From positions 1-42,022 of the forward strand of contig CAYGWP010000582.1 in NCBI GenBank assembly GCA_964353455.1: DNA of 42,022 nucleotides. Reading direction: 5' to 3'. Positions 23,772 through 31,921 of the stretch are shown here, in pieces (within the stretch, counting starts at the first letter, position 1; each line of letters begins with the position of its first letter). The notes under the pieces were generated by a model. It did no database searches and had not been told where the DNA came from. It was given only the letters and a program-made list of their open reading frames with translations. The DNA is from CAYGWP01 sp964353455 (GTDB lineage Bacteria; Planctomycetota; Phycisphaerae; FEN-1346). The translations under genes and the position numbers were made by a program.

Positions 23772-25781
23772 ATGCACCTTGACGCCGCCGCACTCCGAGA
23801 CCGTGACCGCTCGCTCGCCGCCGAGTGGCTCATCGCCGACGGCGCAGGCGGATACGCATCCTCCACGCCGCTCCTCTGCGGCACGCGGCGATACCACGGA
23901 CTCTGGGTCCCCGCCATGCGTCCGCCCGTTGACCGGCGGGTCGTCTTGTCGCACATCGACGAGAGAATCCAGACCGACGGCGTCGAGACCTTCCTCTCAA
24001 CCACCGAGTACGGCAGCGGCTTCTTCCCCGACGGCTCGCCCGCCGCCGAATCGTTCGACTCCGAGCCCCTGCCGCGCCTCGTCTCCAGCGCCGGCGGCAC
24101 GACGGTCCAGCGCGAGGTCGTCCTACTCAGGGACGGCGCCGGCGTGTGCATCGTGTACCGAGTCCGCTCCGAGAAGCACTGGACGCTGGCCCTCTCGCCG
24201 ATGCTGGCCTTGCGGTCGATGCACCACCTCGTCCACCGCCACGATGCGTTCCGCGTCGAGGAACTCGCCGCGGCCGGCGGCTTCCGCGTCATCACGGAGG
24301 GGTTGCCCGGCGTGTTTCTCTGGCTCGACATGCCCGGCGGCAAGGGCGCGAAGTCCGTGGAGGTCTCCGCGGAGACCGGCCCGCTCTGGTACTTCGGCGT
24401 CCTGAGGCGCGTGGAGCGCGAGCGCGGCTTCGACCACTTCGAGGACCTCCTCACGCCGGGCCGCTGGACGATCTCCGGCACAGGTCCGGCCGAGTGGCGC
24501 CTGGCCTGCTCGTTCGAACCGCCGCGCAAGATCGACGTCGGGGCGGAACTAAGGTCGCTCATCACACGCCGCGCCGACCTGGCGGTCCGCGCTGGGGCCG
24601 AGATGGACCAGCGCCTTTCGCGCCTGGCCGTGGCAGCCGATGCCTTCATCGTCCGCCGCCGCGTCGGCACAGAGGACTTGGCCACCGTCATCGCCGGCTA
24701 CCACTGGTTCGGCGACTGGGGCCGCGACACCCTCATCGCCCTACCGGGCCTGGCCATGGAAACGGGCCGCCTCGACGTGGCCGAGAAAATCCTGCGGGCC
24801 TTCGCCGGGCGTACGCCCGACGGCCTCGTCCCGAACTGTTACGACGAGAACACCGGCCAAGCCCAGTACAACACAGTCGATGCGAGCCTGTGGTTCCTCC
24901 AGGCGACCGCCGCCTTCGCTCGGGCCGGCGGCAGCGAACGGTTCGTCCGCGAGGAACTCTGGCCCGCCGCATGCCAGATCTCGGAGCGGTATCGACGCGG
25001 CACGGCCTTCGGCATCCACGCCGACTCCGACGGCCTCATCACCGCCGGGTCGCCGGAGACGCAACTCACGTGGATGGATGCCACCAGCCGCGGCCGGCCT
25101 GTCACGCCGCGCTACGGCAAGGCCGTCGAGATCAACGCCCTCTGGATCTCCGGCCTGGGCGAGATGCAGGAGTTGGCATCGCGTCTGCGCCTCGCGCCGC
25201 CGCCCGCCGCAGCCGACCTGGAGCGCACGAGCCGCGCGTTCGCCAACCTCTTCTGGAACCCCGAGCGCCGCTGCCTGTACGACTGCGTATTCCCGGACGG
25301 CCGGCGCGACCCGTCGGTGCGACCGAACCAGATATTCGCCGTCGGCCTGCCGCACGCGCCACTCTCCGGGGAGCAGGCGAAGGCCGTCGTCCGGACGGTC
25401 CGCAAAAAATTGCTGACGCCCAGGGGCCTGCGGACACTCGCGCCCGACGACCCGGCCTATCGCGGTCGCTACGCCGGCGGACCCGACGAGCGCGATGCCG
25501 CCTACCACCAGGGGACCGTCTGGCCGTGGCTCCTCGGTCCGTACGTCGATGCCTCGTTTGCGGTGGAGGACCAGCGGTGCGCCCGCGGCGAGGCACGGCA
25601 GATCCTGGGCGGACTCCTCGACTCGATGGATGAGGCGGGGCTCGGATACATCAGCGAGATTTTCGACGGCGACCCCCCGCCAGACGGATGGGCGGGCCGC
25701 GGCTGCATCGCCCAAGCCTGGAGCGTCGCGGCAGCCATCCACATCTGGAAATGCCTCGCCCTGACCGGAGGCCTGACGTAA
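23772..25781 (+). CDS. Glycogen debranching enzyme (amylo-alpha-1,6-glucosidase, GH133-like)
   Basis: A 669-residue debranching enzyme. The ATG at 23772 follows GGGGG; an earlier in-frame ATG (23727) lies in the inverted repeat. The N-terminal domain has EWLIADGAGGYASSTPLLCG and RRYHGLWVPA, the family hallmark. The catalytic (alpha/alpha)6 domain has GYHWFGDWGRDTLIALPGLA, DASLWFLQATAAF, ETQLTWMDATS, EINALWISGLGEM and AYHQGTVWPWLLGPYVDA, with the acidic residues expected of GH133. It has no signal peptide. It cleaves the alpha-1,6 branch glucose left during glycogen breakdown, complementing the GH15 and GH57 enzymes. Its stop overlaps the start of the next gene (TAATG). Confidence 0.93.
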   Translation: MHLDAAALRDRDRSLAAEWLIADGAGGYASSTPLLCGTRRYHGLWVPAMRPPVDRRVVLSHIDERIQTDGVETFLSTTEYGSGFFPDGSPAAESFDSEPLPRLVSSAGGTTVQREVVLLRDGAGVCIVYRVRSEKHWTLALSPMLALRSMHHLVHRHDAFRVEELAAAGGFRVITEGLPGVFLWLDMPGGKGAKSVEVSAETGPLWYFGVLRRVERERGFDHFEDLLTPGRWTISGTGPAEWRLACSFEPPRKIDVGAELRSLITRRADLAVRAGAEMDQRLSRLAVAADAFIVRRRVGTEDLATVIAGYHWFGDWGRDTLIALPGLAMETGRLDVAEKILRAFAGRTPDGLVPNCYDENTGQAQYNTVDASLWFLQATAAFARAGGSERFVREELWPAACQISERYRRGTAFGIHADSDGLITAGSPETQLTWMDATSRGRPVTPRYGKAVEINALWISGLGEMQELASRLRLAPPPAAADLERTSRAFANLFWNPERRCLYDCVFPDGRRDPSVRPNQIFAVGLPHAPLSGEQAKAVVRTVRKKLLTPRGLRTLAPDDPAYRGRYAGGPDERDAAYHQGTVWPWLLGPYVDASFAVEDQRCARGEARQILGGLLDSMDEAGLGYISEIFDGDPPPDGWAGRGCIAQAWSVAAAIHIWKCLALTGGLT

Positions 25782-27376
25782 TGAATTGTGGATTGTGGAT
25801 TGTGGATTGTGGATTGCGGCGTTCAGCCGCGACTCGAAGTCGAGCACGTTTAGCCGCGACTCGAAGAGGAGCGCGTTGGATCGGGTTGGCGGTGGCTCTA
25901 GTCGCCGCCATTCATGCAACCTCCTCGGCGCAGGCGCAAGTTGATACAACCGTCGCCATCGATACCCCCGACAACGTTGCGCGGCCGGGCGCCTATGCAC
26001 CAGTGCGGATTCGTGCGACGAATCGGACGGCCCGGTCGATCTGGGAAGTTCGCCTCACGAGCGGCGGGCCGGTCGATGTGGTCGTCTCCTGGCGCATCGC
26101 CCCCGGCGAGACGGCCGAGAAGATCCTCCCCGTGTTCTACGCCGGCGGAGACCTGCGGCTTTCCGTCGAGTTCGCCGACGCCGCTGGCAACGTCATTGCC
26201 AATGCCGCCCCCGTGCCGCCGCCCGTCCACGAGGTCTCCGCGAAGACGGCCCTCATGGGCCTCCCCGTCAACCTGGCCGAACCGGACGAGATGGCGCAGG
26301 AAGCCGTGCGCGGGGTCCTCGGCGCCGAATCGCTCCGCCTTGTTCGCCTCGCGCCGGAAGCGATGGCGATGGCCCTCCGGTGCGGGATGCTCGATGCGAT
26401 CTTCTCGGACGCCCCGCCCGCCGCCACCGGCCGCGCGGCCGTCGCAAGGCCGGGACCGCCCCGCACGGTCGTCATGGCTACGGCGCTGCCTTTCGGGGCT
26501 CAAGATGTCGTGCAGCCGGAGGCCTCGCGGCTCTTCGCATCGAGCATCTGGCCCGCCGAGGACCGGCGGCGCCTTTGGCTCTGGCTCGGAGTCTTCGCGC
26601 TGGCCGTCCTCGCCGCGGGGGTCCTCGTGCCGGGACGGAAAGCCGGCCACGGCACGAGCCGTACCCGTGCCAGGGCGGTGGTCGCCACGGCGATTCTCGT
26701 GATCGTCGCGGCTGTCGCCGCGGCGACCATCCTCTTCTTCGGCGATGTACGCCTGGCGCGGGTCCGCGACGCCCGCGTGTTCTACATCGACCCCTTCCGG
26801 ACGGACGCAGGTCTCGAACATTTCGTGCTCCTTGAGTCGCGCGGGGGGGCGCCGGCGAATTTCGTCCTCGCGCAGCCCGGCACATCGCCTTTTCCCGTGC
26901 CGGTGCTCGCGGGCTCGGAGGACTTCTTCCGCAAGGGCGGCACGCTGCACGTGGGGAGCGAGGAGTACTTTGAGAGCCGCGAGCCGTGGCTGCTCGTTCA
27001 CGTTCTCTCGACGGCCGAGTGGCGCGGTGGGCAGTCTTGCCCACCGCGCGAATTGCGGCCGACGCGGGCGGACTTGGCGGCGGTCGCCAGGCGAGCCGAC
27101 GTTGTCGCCGCCCTGCTGGTCGATGGCAGCGTCGCCACCGATGCCGCCGGCCGGTCGCAGCCCCTGGAGGCCTGGGCCGTCGAGTGGAAGGCCGACGCCG
27201 ACCCGCGTCTCGCCTACGCCGGCCGCAGCCTCTCCTGGTGGGACCGCGACCGCCGCGAGGGCGACGGAAAGGTCCTCCTCGTCTGGTGGCACGACGCCGC
27301 CTGTCCCCCCGCCGAGGCCCCGCCGAGTTTGGGGGACCGGTCATTCCCGACGCTGGCGGTCTATTCGGCCGAGTGA
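25781..27376 (+). CDS. Membrane protein of unknown function, N-terminus built from repeats
   Basis: A 531-residue protein I do not recognise. The ATG at 25781 overlaps the debranching-enzyme stop, but residues 2-14 (NCGLWIVDCGLRR) are encoded by a heptamer array and the next 20 by two copies of an AGCCGCGACTCGAAG repeat, so a later GTG or TTG may be the true start. A signal-like segment (about 33-53, WIGLAVALVAAIHATSSAQA) precedes a beta-rich extracytoplasmic domain (VRIRATNRTARSIWEVRLTS), two membrane helices (about 265-286 and 300-321) and a second soluble domain with FYIDPFRTDAG, GSEDFFRKGGTLHVGSEEYF and WLLVHVLS. A 28-bp palindrome lies inside the coding sequence (27022-27049). Coupling to the glycogen genes is positional only. 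Confidence 0.6.
   Translation: MNCGLWIVDCGLRRSAATRSRARLAATRRGARWIGLAVALVAAIHATSSAQAQVDTTVAIDTPDNVARPGAYAPVRIRATNRTARSIWEVRLTSGGPVDVVVSWRIAPGETAEKILPVFYAGGDLRLSVEFADAAGNVIANAAPVPPPVHEVSAKTALMGLPVNLAEPDEMAQEAVRGVLGAESLRLVRLAPEAMAMALRCGMLDAIFSDAPPAATGRAAVARPGPPRTVVMATALPFGAQDVVQPEASRLFASSIWPAEDRRRLWLWLGVFALAVLAAGVLVPGRKAGHGTSRTRARAVVATAILVIVAAVAAATILFFGDVRLARVRDARVFYIDPFRTDAGLEHFVLLESRGGAPANFVLAQPGTSPFPVPVLAGSEDFFRKGGTLHVGSEEYFESREPWLLVHVLSTAEWRGGQSCPPRELRPTRADLAAVARRADVVAALLVDGSVATDAAGRSQPLEAWAVEWKADADPRLAYAGRSLSWWDRDRREGDGKVLLVWWHDAACPPAEAPPSLGDRSFPTLAVYSAE
25785..25819. repeat. Heptamer tandem array, five units, at a gene start
   Basis: Four ATTGTGG units and one ATTGCGG in direct tandem. 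The array starts four bases after the debranching-enzyme stop codon and, if the ATG at 25781 is used, is translated. Confidence 0.85.
27022..27049. repeat. Perfect 12-bp palindrome inside a coding region
   Basis: GCGCGGTGGGCA (27022-27033) and its exact complement (27038-27049) flank the 4-base loop GTCT. In the gene it encodes the segment WRGGQSCPPREL, which stands out from the surrounding sequence and may be a REP-like insertion that kept the frame. Confidence 0.8.
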
Positions 27377-27402
27377 TCGCAAGTCAAGTGATCGCAAGTC
27401 AA
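27373..27402. repeat. Perfect 15-bp tandem duplication upstream of the DUF5703 gene
   Basis: GTGATCGCAAGTCAA occurs at 27373-27387 and 27388-27402, overlapping the stop codon of the previous gene and ending 18 bases before the next ATG. Confidence 0.8.
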
Positions 27403-27420
27403 TTATATGGAGAAGGTCCG

Positions 27421-30336
27421 ATGCATCCATGGCGAACCGCCTTTCTCGGAGTATGCTGCCTCTTGACCGCCGCTACCTGTCACGCGGCGCCTGTGCCTGA
27501 AGCCGCCGACCCGCTCGATGCTGCAACGATAGTCTGGGATTCGCCGAGCAAGGATTCCTCCGGCTCCATGCCGCTCGGTAACGGCGACATCGGCCTCAAC
27601 GTGTGGGTTGAGACCGGCGGCGACCTCGTGTTCTACGTAAGCAAGACCGATGCGTGGGATGCCCTGGGGCGGCTCCTGAAACTCGGGCGGGTGCGCGTGA
27701 AGTTCTCGCCGAACCCGTTTGCGGCCGGCGCGCCCTTCCGCCAAACGCTGCGACTCCGGCAAGGGGAGATCGAGATCGTCGCCGGGCCGCCGGCCGAAGC
27801 CGTTACGGTCCGACTCTGGGTCGATGCCAACTTGCCGGTCGTCCGCCTCACGGCCGACGGCGCAAAGCCGCTGGCTATGCAGGTCAACCTGGAGGTCTGG
27901 CGAACTCAAGAAGGGCCGCTGGAGGGAAAGAACCGCGATTCCGCCCGCGGCATCCTCGGCGCCCCGACACCGCTGGTCGCCACGCCCGACACCGTCCTTG
28001 ATGCCGCCGGCGATCGCCTCGTCTGGTATCACCGCAACACAAGTTCCTGCTGGCCGATCACGATGAAGGTCCAGGGCCTCGAGAGCCTCGTGAAGCCGAC
28101 GGACGACCCCCTCATCAGCCGCACCTTCGGCGGCTGCATCAAGGGCGACGGCCTCGCGAAGGACGGTCCCACAACGCTCCGCTCGAAGCAGCCCGCCCGC
28201 AACCACTCCGTCGCCATCTACATCCTCAAGCCCGAAGCACCCGTGACGAACGATGAGTGGCTTGCGGCGCTGGACCGCCTCATCGCCCGCGTCGATGAAG
28301 TCCGGCCCGAGAGGGCCCGCGAGGCCCATCTTCGCTGGTGGGATGATTTCTGGAACCGCAGTTGGATCCGCGTGTCGGGGGCGGCGGCGCCAGGAGGCCC
28401 GCAGATCACCGCGAACGACCTGCCGCTTCGGATCGGCGCCTCCAGCAGCGGCGGCAACCGATTCGTCGGCGACATCGCAAGGCCGATGGTCTTCAGCCGC
28501 GCGCTTACGCCCCAGGAGGTCGCGGCCCTCGCCGACGGCAAGGATCAAGCCCTCCAGCGGGACCCGGCCCTCGTCGGATTCTGGACCTTCGACAACCTGA
28601 AGGACGGCGCCTTCGGGAGCGCCGCCCCCGGCGAGAACCTCCCCGCCAAGATGGTCGGCGAGGTCGCGGTGGTCGATTCCCCCGCCCGCCAGTCCGTAGG
28701 GCGGGCCGTGCGGCTCGGCGGCAAGGGATACCTGGAGGTGGCCGACAATCCGCGTCTGCACCTTACGACCGGCTGCACGCTTGCCGCATGGGTGGCCGTG
28801 GCGGCATCCAACAGCGCCGACGGCCGCATCATCGACAAGTCCAGGGCCGGCACCAGCAATGGCTACCTCCTCGATACATATCCAAGGAATTCGCTGCGGA
28901 TGATCACCGAGCCCGGGACGCTCATCCACAAGGACGCGCTGAAACCCGGCGAGTGGACCCACGTGGCCGCCACGTTCGACTCGGCGGGCGACCTGCGGCT
29001 GTACGTGAACGGCAGGCAGGTGGCCGCCGAGACGATCGGCGCAACCGGCGGCGCGAACGTCGTCACTCAAGGGTACACCCTCCAGCGGTTCATAAACGCC
29101 TGCGCCGGACGCGGAGCCATGCCGATAAAGTTCAACGGCTCGATCTTCACGGTTGATATTCCAGGGACGGACGGGGACTACCGGAGATGGGGCGGATGCT
29201 ACTGGTTCCAGAACACCCGCCTCCCCTACTGGTCAATGGCGGCCTGCGGCGACTTCGACCTCATGCAGCCACTGTTTAAGATGTACATGAATGCCCTGCC
29301 TTTCAGAAAGGCCGTTACCCGGCTTTACCACAACCACGACGGCGCGGTCTACGACGAGACCATCTACTTCTGGGGCACCCCCTGCAACGACGACTACGGC
29401 TGGAAGCACGAAGGGCACCCCGTGTCGCTCATGGTCAACCAGTACATCCGCCGCCACTGGGAAGGCGGGCTGGAACTCGCGATGATGATGCTTGACCATT
29501 TCGATTACACCGAGGACAAGGCGTTCGGCAGGTCAACGCTGGTCCCCTTCGCCGATGCAATCGCCACCTTCTACGACAAGCACTATCCGCGAGAGACCGA
29601 CGGGCGACTGCGGATCGAGCCCGCCCAGTCGCTCGAGACGTGGTGGACGGCCGTCAACCCGATGCCCGAGGTGGCGGGCCTTCGGGCCGTCCTGCCGCGG
29701 CTCATCGCCCTGCCGGAGGACCTCGCCACGCCGACGCAGCGCGAGAACTGGAGGCGCCTGCTCGGGCAGGTCCCGCCCATTCCGCTGCGACAGGCCGACG
29801 GCAAGACCATCCTTGCGCCGGCGCAGGAATTCTCGAACCGTCATAACTGCGAGAACCCGGAACTCTACGCCGTCTTCCCGTACCGCCTCTACGGCGTGGG
29901 CAAGCCGGACCTGGAGATGGCGCGGGCGAGTTTCGCCGCACGCGAGGTCAAGGGCAGCCGCGGATGGCAGCAGGACCCGGTGCAGGCCGCCATTCTCGGC
30001 CTCGCGGACCAGGCCGCCCAGTTCATCGCTCGACGATTCGCCACCAAAGACTCCGGCAGCCGATTCCCCGCATTCTGGGGACCGAACTTCGACTGGGTCC
30101 CCGACCAGGACCACGGGGCAAACGGCATGATGGGCCTCGAGGCGATGCTCCTCCAGGCAGACGGCCGCAAGATCTACGTCCTCCCCGCGTGGCCGAAGGC
30201 CTGGGACGTCGAGTTTGCGCTCCGCGCGCCCTATAGCACGACCGTCGAGTGCCTCTATCGGGGCGGCAAGGTCGAGCGATTGAAGGTGACCCCGGCCTCG
30301 CGCGAAAAAGACGTGACAGTGCTCCCGCCGCAGTAA
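27421..30336 (+). CDS. Secreted DUF5703 (GH95-like) hydrolase with inserted LamG domain
   Basis: A 971-residue exported protein. GGAGAAGG precedes the ATG at 27421 and residues 1-22 are a signal peptide. The N-terminal DUF5703 domain has IVWDSPSKDSSGSMPLGNGD and IGLNVWVETGGDLVFYVSKT. At about residue 314 (DDFWNRSWIRVSG) the catalytic module is interrupted by a LamG/concanavalin domain up to about 547, and resumes with VTQGYTLQRFINACAGRG and MPIKFNGSIFTVD, followed by WGGCYWFQNTRLPYW and the helical barrel. In the insert, the strand order is permuted: FVGDIARPMVFSRALTPQEV, normally the LamG end, comes before GFWTFDN and LYVNGRQVAAE, normally its start and middle. The related GH95 enzymes are fucosidases or galactosidases; the substrate here is unknown. 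Confidence 0.82.
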   Translation: MHPWRTAFLGVCCLLTAATCHAAPVPEAADPLDAATIVWDSPSKDSSGSMPLGNGDIGLNVWVETGGDLVFYVSKTDAWDALGRLLKLGRVRVKFSPNPFAAGAPFRQTLRLRQGEIEIVAGPPAEAVTVRLWVDANLPVVRLTADGAKPLAMQVNLEVWRTQEGPLEGKNRDSARGILGAPTPLVATPDTVLDAAGDRLVWYHRNTSSCWPITMKVQGLESLVKPTDDPLISRTFGGCIKGDGLAKDGPTTLRSKQPARNHSVAIYILKPEAPVTNDEWLAALDRLIARVDEVRPERAREAHLRWWDDFWNRSWIRVSGAAAPGGPQITANDLPLRIGASSSGGNRFVGDIARPMVFSRALTPQEVAALADGKDQALQRDPALVGFWTFDNLKDGAFGSAAPGENLPAKMVGEVAVVDSPARQSVGRAVRLGGKGYLEVADNPRLHLTTGCTLAAWVAVAASNSADGRIIDKSRAGTSNGYLLDTYPRNSLRMITEPGTLIHKDALKPGEWTHVAATFDSAGDLRLYVNGRQVAAETIGATGGANVVTQGYTLQRFINACAGRGAMPIKFNGSIFTVDIPGTDGDYRRWGGCYWFQNTRLPYWSMAACGDFDLMQPLFKMYMNALPFRKAVTRLYHNHDGAVYDETIYFWGTPCNDDYGWKHEGHPVSLMVNQYIRRHWEGGLELAMMMLDHFDYTEDKAFGRSTLVPFADAIATFYDKHYPRETDGRLRIEPAQSLETWWTAVNPMPEVAGLRAVLPRLIALPEDLATPTQRENWRRLLGQVPPIPLRQADGKTILAPAQEFSNRHNCENPELYAVFPYRLYGVGKPDLEMARASFAAREVKGSRGWQQDPVQAAILGLADQAAQFIARRFATKDSGSRFPAFWGPNFDWVPDQDHGANGMMGLEAMLLQADGRKIYVLPAWPKAWDVEFALRAPYSTTVECLYRGGKVERLKVTPASREKDVTVLPPQ

Positions 30337-30390
30337 CCCGCCGCCACGTTATTCTTGCCGCGCGGCAGGGCCGACGCTACCATACGCGGC

Positions 30391-31827
30391 ATGGCTCGGG
30401 TCATCTCTCGGTGGCTGCTCTGTGGAGTTCTGGCGGCGACGGTCGCCGCGGCGACAGAGCCTGCGGCGCCGGCTCGCCAGGGCGAAGTGCAGCAAAGCCC
30501 GGCCGACACAACGGTCGCGCCGCCGGAGGCCGAATCGCCCGGTTGGGGACCTCCCAGCGGCGGTCTCTCCATCTCCCTTTCGCTCGATGGCGACGTCTCG
30601 AGCGGCGGGAACCTCAAGGTGAGCGTCAGCCTGAAGAGCGCTGCCGGAAACCCCGTCGCGCTTCCGCCCGCGAAGGACGTTTTCGGCTGGCTTCTCGTGG
30701 CCCAGAGCACGCCGGGGTCGAAGAAGGCGTACTACAGCGAGAAGATTTCCTTCGCCGGCGCCGGCAAGGACTGGCCGGCGGAAATCGGCGGCGATAAGAT
30801 GGTTACTTATAAGTCGATTGATCTATCCAAGTCGGCCGCGTACGCCTCCGAGGACGCCAAGCGCCTCCTCACGGCCTACGTCTCCCAGGCGGGCGAGGGC
30901 CTCCCCAAGCCCGCCGGCAAGATGAGCGCCGTCCTCATGCCCGGCCGCGCGATGGCCAAGTTCACCCTCTGCATCCCGGCAACGGGCGCCGCACCGACGC
31001 TCGTGACGAGCGCCGCCGCGGAAATCCTCGTCGGGCCGCCGGACTTTAAGTCGCTCTCGCCCGAGGCCCGCCAGGCTTTCATCGTGGACCTCCTGAAGCA
31101 ATACGACCGCGATGCGTGGTCGGGCCAGCAGGCCCACGACACGGCCGTGCGGCTCGGCAAAGATGTTCTGGACGCGATCATTCCGCCGGCGCTCCAGACG
31201 CGACGACCGTCGCACGCGCGGCTGTGGCTCGCCACCACGCTGGCCGACATCGCCGACGAGCGGGCCGTCAATGCCCTCATCAAACTCCTCGATGACCCCA
31301 TGGGCGGCGTGCGGTACGTCGCGGCATATCACGGGGTGAAGCAGAGAGATGCGCGGCTTGACAAGGCCATCATCGACAAGGTCCAGTCATCGAAAGATGC
31401 GGGCCTGGCAACGTGGGCGCTCCAGGGTTTCATGGTCTTCCGCGGCAGCGCTCCGGATGAACTTGTGAAGGCCACTTTGGAGAGCGACGACCCGAAGGCC
31501 CGCGTGATTGCCGCCGAGATGCTGGCCAAGCACGCGGGCGATACGAACGTGGGGCGCCTCGCCGCGCTCCTCGCGGATAAGGACGAGCGGGTCCGGTCCA
31601 CGGCGGCGACGATGCTCGCCAAGTATAAGAGCCGCACCCCCGCGGTTATCGCGGGACTCGTGAAGGCCCTGGACAAGCCGGGCGAGAACGCGCGCTTGAG
31701 GGTATGCGCGGCCCTTTCGGAACTCACCGGCCGAAGCGGCCCGTACGACCCGGCAGCCGACCAGGCGGCGCGCGACAAAACCCTCGCCGACTGGCGCGCC
31801 TGGTTCGAGAAGCAAAGTGCAAAGTGA
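30391..31827 (+). CDS. Exported HEAT-repeat protein
   Basis: A 478-residue secreted protein. The ATG at 30391 starts a clear signal peptide (WLLCGVLAATVAAATEP); the frame extends to 30355 without one. Residues about 30-220 form a Ser/Gly-rich beta domain with LSISLSLDGDVSSGGNLKVS. From about 250 HEAT repeats begin (LWLATTLADIADERAVNALI, KLLDDPMGGVRYVAAYH, LLADKDERVRSTAATMLAKY). The end, LSELTGRSGPYDP followed by DWRAWFEKQ, is a tail often seen in planctomycete HEAT proteins. The last codons lie in a heptamer repeat, so the C-terminus may have been reshaped. A binding or scaffold role is inferred. Confidence 0.75.
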   Translation: MARVISRWLLCGVLAATVAAATEPAAPARQGEVQQSPADTTVAPPEAESPGWGPPSGGLSISLSLDGDVSSGGNLKVSVSLKSAAGNPVALPPAKDVFGWLLVAQSTPGSKKAYYSEKISFAGAGKDWPAEIGGDKMVTYKSIDLSKSAAYASEDAKRLLTAYVSQAGEGLPKPAGKMSAVLMPGRAMAKFTLCIPATGAAPTLVTSAAAEILVGPPDFKSLSPEARQAFIVDLLKQYDRDAWSGQQAHDTAVRLGKDVLDAIIPPALQTRRPSHARLWLATTLADIADERAVNALIKLLDDPMGGVRYVAAYHGVKQRDARLDKAIIDKVQSSKDAGLATWALQGFMVFRGSAPDELVKATLESDDPKARVIAAEMLAKHAGDTNVGRLAALLADKDERVRSTAATMLAKYKSRTPAVIAGLVKALDKPGENARLRVCAALSELTGRSGPYDPAADQAARDKTLADWRAWFEKQSAK

Positions 31828-31841
31828 AAAGTGAAAAGTTG
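31814..31841. repeat. Heptamer tandem array, four units, across a stop codon
   Basis: AAAGTGC, AAAGTGA, AAAGTGA, AAAGTTG. The stop codon of the HEAT gene (31825-31827) is the end of the second unit. Confidence 0.75.
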
Positions 31842-31859
31842 ACGCCGTTCACAGTTAGC

Positions 31860-31877
31860 CGCCGCGCTTGCGCGGCG
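31860..31877. other. Short GC-rich hairpin in the gap before the DUF6786 gene
   Basis: An 8-bp stem (CGCCGCGC with its complement) and 2-base loop at 31860-31877, 44 bases before the next ATG. No T-run follows, so it is not a classical terminator. Confidence 0.45.
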
Positions 31878-31921
31878 CGTTCTGAACTCACACGCACATG
31901 CACGCACAGGAGGTACCAACG

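Noticed and set aside
26986..27420. 145-codon N-terminal extension of the DUF5703 gene
   Set aside because: Overlaps the upstream gene out of frame and is Arg-rich nonsense; the ATG at 27421 has a ribosome site and signal peptide.
27403..29070. 555-codon minus-strand frame opposite the DUF5703 gene
   Set aside because: Shadow frame; the plus strand carries signal peptide, DUF5703 and LamG motifs.
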